Part shown: positions 7,910-11,988 of the stretch, piece by piece
Position numbering within the stretch: the stretch's first letter is position 1
How the letters are laid out: each line of letters opens with the position of its first letter
Notes under the pieces: model-generated
Seen by the model: only the letters and a program-made list of their open reading frames with translations
What the model was told of the DNA's origin: nothing
Database searches by the model: none
Made by a program: the position numbers and the translations under genes
Source of the DNA: Prevotellaceae bacterium UBA7028
GTDB lineage: Bacteria; Bacteroidota; Bacteroidia; Bacteroidales; Bacteroidaceae
Length of the DNA: 11,988 bases
Direction of reading: 5' to 3'
NCBI GenBank assembly: GCA_002494215.1
Contig: DLBF01000090.1
Coordinates: forward strand, 1 to 11,988

Positions 7910-8851
7910 TTATAGTCCTCCCCAGTCTTCCGGCCTTACCACGTGGCTCTTACGTTTCTTAGCCTGAACCAGCTGTTCGCCCGGTTGAGTGCTCTCTGTT
8001 ACCCACAGGTTACCGCCCACGACGGTACCCTTGGCCAGTGTGATGCGTCCCAGAATGGTAGCGTTGCTATATACGATGACATCGTCCTCCAGGATAGGAT
8101 GACGGGGAACGCCCTTTATGGGGTTGCCGTTTTCGTCCAACGGGAAGCTCTTGGCACCCAAGGTTACACCCTGATACAGCTTCACGTTATTGCCGATGAT
8201 ACAGGTGGCACCAATCACCACACCTGTTCCGTGGTCTATGGTGAAGTGCGAGCCTATCGTGGCACCCGGGTGAATGTCGATACCCGTCTCGCTATGCGCC
8301 ATCTCCGTGATGATACGGGGAATGAGGGGCACACCCAAAATGAGCAGCTCGTGGGCAATGCGGTAGTTGGTTACTGCCTTGATAACGGGGTAGCAACTGA
8401 TAATCTCGCCATATGACTCGGCAGCAGGGTCGCCGTTGTAGGTCGCCTCAACGTCCGTTGCCAGTATGCTCCTTAACTGTGGCAGACGGCTGATGAACTC
8501 GGCAGCCAGCTCCTGTGCTTTGGTAGCCATACAGTTGCGCTCACCGTTGCATTCGTCGTCCTCGTCCTTGCAGAAACAGAGTCCTGCCTGAATCTGCTGC
8601 GAGAGCAGGGTGTACAGACGTTCAACATTCATACCCATGTGGTAGGGCAGTGTCTGACTGCTCAGGGTAGAGTTACCATAAAATCCAGGGAAGATGATGG
8701 CACGGCACAAATCTACTATCTCTGATAAAACGTTTCCAGAGGGTAGGGGTTCGCCATCTTTGTGCTTGTGGAATAGCCCACGCAGCGAGCTGTTTTCGGA
8801 CAACTCGGATACAGTCTGTTCCATCAGGCGATTCAGTGTTTTAGCACTCAT
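7910..8851 (-). CDS. cysE: Serine O-acetyltransferase
   Basis: CysE converts L-serine and acetyl-CoA to O-acetylserine, the sulfide acceptor in cysteine synthesis. I choose the ATG at 8851 (313 aa): the frame stays open further upstream, but a strong promoter lies at 8878-8908, so a longer protein could not come from that transcript. The C-terminal half is a left-handed beta-helix of hexapeptide repeats beginning IDIHPGATIG (191-200). The active site is visible as D192, D206-H207 in TIDHGTG (204-210) and H251 in PRHPI, matching E. coli D143, D157-H158 and H193. The N-terminal half is longer than in E. coli and has a cysteine cluster (C92, C94, C101, C107) in an acidic loop that could bind a metal. 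The protein ends EDWGGL; the terminal Ile that docks E. coli CysE to CysK is absent. It is the first gene of the putative operon. Confidence 0.95.
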   Translation of the reverse strand: MSAKTLNRLMEQTVSELSENSSLRGLFHKHKDGEPLPSGNVLSEIVDLCRAIIFPGFYGNSTLSSQTLPYHMGMNVERLYTLLSQQIQAGLCFCKDEDDECNGERNCMATKAQELAAEFISRLPQLRSILATDVEATYNGDPAAESYGEIISCYPVIKAVTNYRIAHELLILGVPLIPRIITEMAHSETGIDIHPGATIGSHFTIDHGTGVVIGATCIIGNNVKLYQGVTLGAKSFPLDENGNPIKGVPRHPILEDDVIVYSNATILGRITLAKGTVVGGNLWVTESTQPGEQLVQAKKRKSHVVRPEDWGGL

Positions 8852-8877
8852 ATATATAAATGTGTCAAAAAGTGCTG

Positions 8878-8908
8878 CAAAGGTACGAATAAGCAATCGG
8901 AATACAAA
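8878..8908 (-). promoter_or_regulatory. cysE operon promoter (TTTG, N19, TACCTTTG)
   Basis: On the minus strand TTTG (8905-8908) is followed after exactly 19 nt by TACCTTTG (8878-8885), a perfect match to the Bacteroidota sigma-ABfr -33/-7 consensus. Transcription would begin near 8872, leaving a leader of about 20 nt before the cysE ATG at 8851. This fixes the cysE start and is the only full-consensus promoter seen upstream of the six-gene run. Confidence 0.88.
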
Positions 8909-9012
8909 AGGAAAAAACATTTTTCTTTTTGTTCTCGAGCGAAAGTGCTTTCTAGAGTCGTTATCAAACCTCCTCATCACCCTCTGTCTCAGCCAAATAG
9001 GACCAAACAAAA

Positions 9013-9034
9013 ACCCCTCCTTCAAGGGAGGGGT
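9013..9034 (-). terminator. Hairpin with T-rich tail after the small ORF
   Basis: ACCCCTCC (9013-9020) and GGAGGGGT (9027-9034) form a perfect 8-bp stem with a 6-nt loop. On the minus strand it is followed by TTTTGTTT (9005-9012), as expected of an intrinsic terminator 16 nt after the 45-aa ORF stop. The G/C-run style also resembles the dispersed GC-rich repeats in this window, so it may be a repeat element acting as a terminator. Confidence 0.65.
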
Positions 9035-9049
9035 TGGGTCTGTCTACGA

Positions 9050-9187
9050 TTATGCCGCCATAGCTCTTTCTCTCTCTTTCTCATAATGGTTCTGCTCCTG
9101 ATTTGTTGCACTGTTGCTCTCACGACGCTGCTTCTCTTCGTTTGACAAAAGAAAAAGCATAAAGAATACTGTAAAAATAATCCACAT
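9050..9187 (-). CDS. Small putative single-span membrane protein (45 aa)
   Basis: ATG at 9187 opens a 45-codon frame ending in TAA at 9050. The first 14 residues (MWIIFTVFFMLFLL) are a hydrophobic helix; from S15 the chain is strongly polar and charged (NEEKQRRESN..., then EKERERAMAA), likely a cytoplasmic or periplasmic helical tail. I do not recognise a family. Support for a real gene comes from its surroundings: TAACTTTG, a perfect -7 box, lies 28 nt upstream of the ATG, an intrinsic-terminator-like hairpin lies just downstream, and the sharp hydrophobic/charged split is not expected from random sequence. The helix is short for a full membrane crossing, so the protein may instead be a peripheral or partner-bound peptide. 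It would form its own transcription unit between cysE and the divergent exported-protein gene. It is too short for most gene callers and may be unannotated. Confidence 0.6.
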   Translation of the reverse strand: MWIIFTVFFMLFLLSNEEKQRRESNSATNQEQNHYEKERERAMAA

Positions 9188-9214
9188 AGTTGTTTCGTTT
9201 TATGATTTCGAATG

Positions 9215-9222
9215 CAAAGTTA
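9215..9222 (-). promoter_or_regulatory. -7 box (TAACTTTG) of the 45-aa ORF
   Basis: The minus strand has TAACTTTG, a full TAnnTTTG match, giving a predicted start near 9208 and a leader of about 20 nt before the ATG at 9187. At the -33 position there is no TTTG; an inverted repeat (9232-9250) is found there instead, which suggests regulated rather than constitutive use. Confidence 0.6.
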
Positions 9223-9231
9223 GAGGGGCGC

Positions 9232-9250
9232 TGTACCATATCGCGGTACA
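9232..9250. promoter_or_regulatory. Inverted repeat TGTACC-N7-GGTACA, possible operator
   Basis: Perfect 6-bp arms (9232-9237 and 9245-9250) around a 7-nt centre ATATCGC. The 13-bp half-site spacing places equivalent positions about one helical turn apart, as for a dimeric regulator. It overlaps the position where the -33 element of the small-ORF promoter would be. No binding protein can be assigned from the sequence. Confidence 0.4.
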
Positions 9251-9258
9251 CATAAAAG

Positions 9259-9272
9259 AAAAATGCATTTTT
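9259..9272. repeat. 14-bp palindrome AAAAATGCATTTTT
   Basis: A perfect palindrome centred on TGCA lies in the intergenic region between the two divergent promoters and is followed by a long T-rich stretch (9268-9303). It could be a binding site for a dimeric or nucleoid protein, or an outcome of A/T richness. Nothing else was recognised between 9273 and 9375. Confidence 0.4.
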
Positions 9273-9375
9273 TTTGATATTTTTTGTGTTTTTCTCGTTT
9301 TTCATTGAAATCAAGGTTGCAAAATTACAGAACCGCCCTTATTTCTATCTTTATTATAAATTAATTAAACTATTC

Positions 9376-9406
9376 TTTGTTGTATTGGGGGAATTTAGTA
9401 TTTTTG
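9376..9406 (+). promoter_or_regulatory. Promoter of the exported-protein gene (TTTG, N19, TATTTTTG)
   Basis: TTTG at 9376-9379 and TATTTTTG at 9399-9406 are separated by exactly 19 nt, the Bacteroidota consensus layout. Transcription should start near 9412, giving a leader of about 53 nt before the ATG at 9465. A 6-bp inverted repeat (AATCCT-AA-AGGATT, 9413-9426) lies at the predicted transcript 5' end and could form a stabilising hairpin or an operator. Confidence 0.85.
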
Positions 9407-9464
9407 TGTCGCAATCCTAAAGGATTAACATAAAACTAACATTAACACACTATTATTTCAAACA

Positions 9465-10295
9465 ATGAAGAAGACTGTTTTTACATTGCTGTTTGCAACT
9501 CTCTGCATGGGAGCCGCAGCACAGACAGAGAATCCCCGTGGTATTTATAAGCTGATGACTCTCATTGGCAAGAATGGTGAGGTGGAGTCCCCCTATCACC
9601 AGTATAAGGTCTGCACCGATAGTCTGACGCTCATGGTTGTTTTTCGTGGGAATGGAGTCTTTACGTTTGGTAACAACGACCACATGGTGTTCAACTATAC
9701 AGGCGATCAGCCAAAGTCGGAGGATGACAAGAGTATTCTGATTTATGACAGTAATGCCGATCACTTCTGTGAGAAGTGGTGGAGCAAATTCCCCAATCAC
9801 ATAATCTTCCCTCACAATGACTGGTGTGTGGAGAAATACCAGTCAGGACAATACACGCCAGAGAGTCGCATTGCCTTTGACGCATTGACCGGCAAGGCAG
9901 AGGTAGATGAGAATAATCCTCTGACAGGTACTTGGCGTATCATCGGCATTGTAGATGATATGAGCGATGTGAAGAAGATGTTACCAACGTTGCATGAGAG
10001 ATATGCCTATAGCAAGTACCGTGATTGCTTCTTTGTGTTCACTCCTACGGATCTGGTTGTGCTTAATCCAGGCATTGGTATGAGTGATAGCGTGATATAT
10101 AATGGGAAGAAATCCTATAAGTTAGGCAAAGTCAATCATCAGGTTAAGTGGTTGACAAAAGACCGCATTGTTGTGGATCAGCCAACGGATAGCGGAACAG
10201 ATTGGATGATTTTGGAACGCTCTACAGACAGCCAGCCTCCATTGAGCTACATCATCAGCCGTTACGTACATGTTAAGCCCAAGGTTCTTAACTAA
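9465..10295 (+). CDS. Exported two-repeat lipocalin-like protein, function unknown
   Basis: The 276-aa product has a clear Sec signal peptide (MKKTVFTLLFATLCMGAAAQ, cleavage after Q20) and no lipobox cysteine, so it should be periplasmic or secreted. The mature part looks like two related beta-rich units: NPRGIYKLMTLIG at 23-35 and NPLTGTWRIIGIV at 151-163. Each opens with the (G)xW/Y start typical of small lipocalin-like Bacteroidota domains such as the DUF4488 type. Each unit has later strands with similar placement (VVFRGNGVFTFG at 58-69; CFFVFTPTDLVVLNP at 188-202). The match to DUF4488 is from memory of the pattern, not a search. Cysteines C50, C101, C121 and C188 might form disulfides. 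It has its own strong promoter and hairpin terminator, so it is a single-gene unit. Ligand and role cannot be named. Confidence 0.8.
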   Translation: MKKTVFTLLFATLCMGAAAQTENPRGIYKLMTLIGKNGEVESPYHQYKVCTDSLTLMVVFRGNGVFTFGNNDHMVFNYTGDQPKSEDDKSILIYDSNADHFCEKWWSKFPNHIIFPHNDWCVEKYQSGQYTPESRIAFDALTGKAEVDENNPLTGTWRIIGIVDDMSDVKKMLPTLHERYAYSKYRDCFFVFTPTDLVVLNPGIGMSDSVIYNGKKSYKLGKVNHQVKWLTKDRIVVDQPTDSGTDWMILERSTDSQPPLSYIISRYVHVKPKVLN

Positions 10296-10317
10296 CGTGA
10301 TAAGGAAAGAACGGAAT

Positions 10318-10354
10318 ACGAGTGAAGGGGAGCAGCACGCTCCCCTTCACTCGT
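10318..10354. terminator. Strong hairpin between convergent genes (16-bp stem)
   Basis: A perfect 16-bp stem (10318-10333 with 10339-10354) encloses the 5-nt loop AGCAC. It lies 22 nt after the plus-strand stop and 25 nt after the minus-strand acyltransferase stop. The plus side is followed by TTATATACCTTTT, a moderate T-rich tail; the minus side has only TATTCC. It most likely terminates the plus gene and may serve both. Confidence 0.85.
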
Positions 10355-10379
10355 TTATATACCTTTTATATATAAGGAT

Positions 10380-11603
10380 TTAAACCCTCAGGAATATCTT
10401 CTTGCGGTACATAATGTACAGGATGATGAATAGAATGGTGACGTTGCTTATCTGGATAATCACCTGATAGTAATCGCCCACGTACTGCTCCAGTCCGAAG
10501 AAGAGAGATTTGCTGATACTCTTGAAACTGATGACATGGCTGATGACATAGGCAGTGATGCTGTTCATACCGTAAACCTTCAGCACGGTTAGGTGCTTGT
10601 TGTGTCCCAGACAGTCTATCCACAGGTAGAAGATACCCATCAGCAGGAAGCAGTAACCGCTGCTCACGAGGACCATAGAGCCCGTCCAGATGTGTTTGAT
10701 GACTGGGTGAACCATGTCCCATGTCCAACCCAACGCTACCATGGCAATGCCAATGAGAAGAAGTAAAAAAGCCCCCTCCTTACTCCCCCTTTGGGGGAGG
10801 GATTTTATAGGCTGACCATTGGAAATAGAGCACTCACCCAAAGGGGGAGCGGGGAGGGGGCTGTTCTTTTTCAAAATTTCGCCTGCAAGAACACCAGAGA
10901 GTACCGTCACTACAAAGTTTAGGCTGCTAAGAATCCATGTATAAGTGTAGGAGGTTTTCACTACCACCTCTCCGTCTATCACCTGTGCTGTATCGCGGAA
11001 GCGCCCCAATACCATCATATCTATTCCCTCAGCCAAGTTGCCGTGAGGTGTGTAATCGCCACCTCCGTAGCCTCCGATAGTGATAAATTCCATTGCTCCC
11101 CAGAAGGTTAGCAACAGGGCTACAGCTATGCCAATCTGTGTCTTCCAACTGGTATGCATATAGATAATTGCGCTGAAGAAATAACCCAAGGCAATGGCCT
11201 GTAGGGTATTGGTGAACAAATAGATTCTGTCAGGGTCGAGTGCCATCAGATTCCCCTGCACCATCATGCCGAATATCCACAAGAGCAGCACACGCTTCCC
11301 TAATCGCCAGTAAAGATTGGAGATTTTGAATTTTGAATTTTGAATTTTGAATTGTTCCTCTCGGTATTTACCGAGGCTATATGGTATAGCCACACCAGCC
11401 ATAAACATGAACAGCGGCATCACCAAGTCCCAAGGCGAGAAGCCTTCCCACTTCTTGTGGGTGAAGCATTCCATAACAGCGGCCATCCAGGGTGTGTCTA
11501 TTACCTCTGCCAGTTCCTCCATGATATCGGAAATGGCGACCAAAAACAGCAGGTCCATGCCTCTCAGGGCATCTAAAGATTCAAGGCGGCGAGGAGAATT
11601 CAA
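10380..11603 (-). CDS. HGSNAT/DUF5009-type membrane acyltransferase carrying repeat insertions
   Basis: The 407-aa multipass protein begins RRLESLDALRGMDLLFLV (5-22) and has KWEGFSPWDLVMPLFMFMAGVAIPYSL (51-77), the signature of the NagX/heparan-alpha-glucosaminide N-acetyltransferase-like family (DUF5009 in Bacteroidota). Such proteins are proposed to acetylate sugars, using acetyl-CoA across the membrane; the substrate here is unknown. About ten hydrophobic segments are visible. The start is TTG at 11601-11603: an in-frame TGA lies at 11607-11609, the next ATG (residue 16) falls after the conserved SLDALRG motif, and only the near-cognate ATT at 11604 lies between. Two loops are made of repeat DNA: about residues 84-94 from a 7-bp array and exactly S248-A278 from a 93-bp palindrome, both in frame. 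No frameshift or internal stop is present, so the gene seems intact, although the insertions could affect function. It lies 34 nt behind the U32-type gene. Confidence 0.88.
   Translation of the reverse strand: MNSPRRLESLDALRGMDLLFLVAISDIMEELAEVIDTPWMAAVMECFTHKKWEGFSPWDLVMPLFMFMAGVAIPYSLGKYREEQFKIQNSKFKISNLYWRLGKRVLLLWIFGMMVQGNLMALDPDRIYLFTNTLQAIALGYFFSAIIYMHTSWKTQIGIAVALLLTFWGAMEFITIGGYGGGDYTPHGNLAEGIDMMVLGRFRDTAQVIDGEVVVKTSYTYTWILSSLNFVVTVLSGVLAGEILKKNSPLPAPPLGECSISNGQPIKSLPQRGSKEGAFLLLLIGIAMVALGWTWDMVHPVIKHIWTGSMVLVSSGYCFLLMGIFYLWIDCLGHNKHLTVLKVYGMNSITAYVISHVISFKSISKSLFFGLEQYVGDYYQVIIQISNVTILFIILYIMYRKKIFLRV
10770..10862. repeat. 93-bp palindromic element inside the acyltransferase gene
   Basis: The outer arms AGCCCCCTCC (10770-10779) and GGAGGGGGCT (10853-10862) pair perfectly over 10 bp. 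The inner arms CTCCCCCTTTGGG (10783-10795) and CCCAAAGGGGGAG (10837-10849) pair over 13 bp, leaving a loop of 41 nt. The element is exactly 31 codons and its ends coincide with codon boundaries of residues S248 and A278. The translated stretch (SPLPAPPLGECS...) is proline/glycine-rich and hydrophilic, sitting between hydrophobic segments. Its C-run/G-run style matches the GC-rich intergenic sequences at 3022-3073 and 9013-9034. Confidence 0.85.
11324..11353. repeat. 7-bp array (TTTTGAA x4) inside the acyltransferase gene
   Basis: Heptamers start at 11324, 11331, 11338 and 11345, with a partial fifth. Read on the coding strand they yield FKIQNSKFKIS (about residues 85-95), a polar, lysine/asparagine-rich insert between hydrophobic segments. 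The unit is the same as in the 48-bp intergenic array at 7853-7900 and in the same orientation on the plus strand. Here the array is translated in frame. Confidence 0.9.
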
Positions 11604-11627
11604 AATTCAAAATTTATAAATTCAAAA
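11597..11627. repeat. Degenerate 7-bp array overlapping the acyltransferase start codon
   Basis: AATTCAAAATTCAAAATTT (11597-11615) and a further ATTCAAA copy at 11620-11626 form a broken array of the same heptamer, in inverted orientation relative to 11324-11353. It spans the TTG start codon and the 34-bp gap to the U32-type gene. Nothing resembling a Shine-Dalgarno sequence is present. Confidence 0.8.
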
Positions 11628-11637
11628 TAACTAAAGT

Positions 11638-11988
11638 CTAATGTCTAGAGCCTAAGGTCTTTTGTACGACAAACAGCTTGTCGTTGCGTCTCACTTTCGT
11701 TCCTTCTGTTGAGATGCTGATGCACCAGCCCTTCTTGGCAGTATCAATGGGACCGTCATCGTTGCGAATCTCGTTGGCCGTCAGACGCAGACATCCTGTG
11801 GTGGGGCCAGTGACCATAATCTCATCGCCCTTGTTCAACTCACAGGCTTCAATCTTGAACTCTGCCACACCTAACTTGCTGAAGTAGCGCACCACCTTGC
11901 CGCAATAGACTTTCTTCTCCGTTGCCAGACTGCCGTAGTTGGCTGTATATTCCATGATGGTACTGCCCTGGTAGTAGCCGTCCCAGAA
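11638..11988 (-). CDS. U32-family peptidase / tRNA-rRNA hydroxylation protein, C-terminal fragment
   Basis: Only the last 116 codons are in the window; the frame is open at the right edge and ends at TAG (11638-11640). The visible sequence FWDGYYQGSTIMEYTANYG, then TEKKVYCGKVVRYFSKLGVAEFKIEACELNKGDEIMVTGPTTG, is typical of the C-terminal beta-barrel domain of U32 proteins (Peptidase_U32_C). Members of this family include annotated collagenase-like proteases and the E. coli proteins TrhP (YegQ) and RlhA (YdcP), needed for hydroxylation of tRNA U34 and 23S rRNA C2501. Which subgroup this one belongs to depends on the missing N-terminal part. The CDS ends KTLGSRH. It is upstream of the acyltransferase and probably co-transcribed with it. 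Confidence 0.85.
   Translation of the reverse strand, partial: FWDGYYQGSTIMEYTANYGSLATEKKVYCGKVVRYFSKLGVAEFKIEACELNKGDEIMVTGPTTGCLRLTANEIRNDDGPIDTAKKGWCISISTEGTKVRRNDKLFVVQKTLGSRH

Noticed and set aside
8852..9025. A 58-residue N-terminal extension of cysE
   Set aside because: The full-consensus promoter at 8878-8908 lies inside it, and the extension is a basic/hydrophobic jumble; the ATG at 8851 fits the promoter.
9120..9314. A 64-codon minus-strand frame with a TAATTTTG box at 9320-9327
   Set aside because: It overlaps the promoter and the N-terminal half of the better supported 45-aa ORF, has no -33 element, and its composition simply reflects A/T-rich intergenic DNA. I cannot fully exclude it.
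9465..9815. Minus-strand open frames within the exported-protein gene (for example 9453-9815)
   Set aside because: They are antisense to a gene with a consensus promoter, signal peptide and terminator; no independent support.

Overview
The window looks like chromosomal DNA of a Bacteroidota member, most likely Prevotellaceae (Prevotella/Segatella-like). Three things support this: promoters of the Bacteroidota type (TTTG, about 19 nt, TAnnTTTG); little use of Shine-Dalgarno sequences; and families typical of the phylum (a DUF2723/GT117 membrane protein, a DPP-IV-like S9 exopeptidase, a DUF5009-type acyltransferase, and small exported proteins whose signal peptides end in AQ). The genus is an inference. 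No rRNA, tRNA, CRISPR array, transposase or phage gene was seen.

Left and centre (1-8909, all minus strand). A promoter with a near-perfect consensus at 8878-8908 opens a run of co-directional genes: cysE (serine O-acetyltransferase), a THUMP-domain rRNA methyltransferase of the RlmL type, a secreted DPP-IV-like dipeptidyl peptidase, purD (purine synthesis), a multipass membrane protein of unknown function and a YqaA/DedA-type membrane protein. Two gene pairs overlap (methyltransferase/peptidase by 11 nt, membrane protein/YqaA by 25 nt), so a single operon is plausible. It mixes amino-acid, nucleotide and RNA-modification functions with peptide scavenging. After an 89-bp gap with its own -7 box comes a large DUF2723 protein, cut by the left edge of the window.

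Middle (8852-9464). This gene-poor stretch holds a 45-codon ORF on the minus strand (9050-9187) with a TAnnTTTG box upstream and a hairpin plus T-rich tail downstream: a likely small single-span membrane protein. It also holds two inverted repeats and the promoter of the only convincing plus-strand gene.

Right (9465-11988). The plus-strand gene encodes an exported two-repeat, lipocalin-like protein and ends in a strong, probably bidirectional 16-bp hairpin. Converging on it is a minus-strand pair: the 3' end of a U32-type peptidase/RNA-hydroxylation protein, then a HGSNAT/DUF5009-type membrane acyltransferase.

The most unusual signal is in the repeats. Short AT-rich 7-bp arrays (TGAATTT or TGAATTA) and GC-rich palindromic elements sit in the operon junctions, and both kinds also lie inside the acyltransferase reading frame. 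One palindrome is exactly 93 bp (31 codons) and leaves the frame intact. A heptamer array provides the TTG start codon, and a second, inverted array 250 nt downstream is perfectly complementary to it over 18 nt. This resembles in-frame palindromic element insertion as described in Rickettsia, and may affect translation. Otherwise the window is ordinary core genome; I see no clear defence or biosynthetic system.
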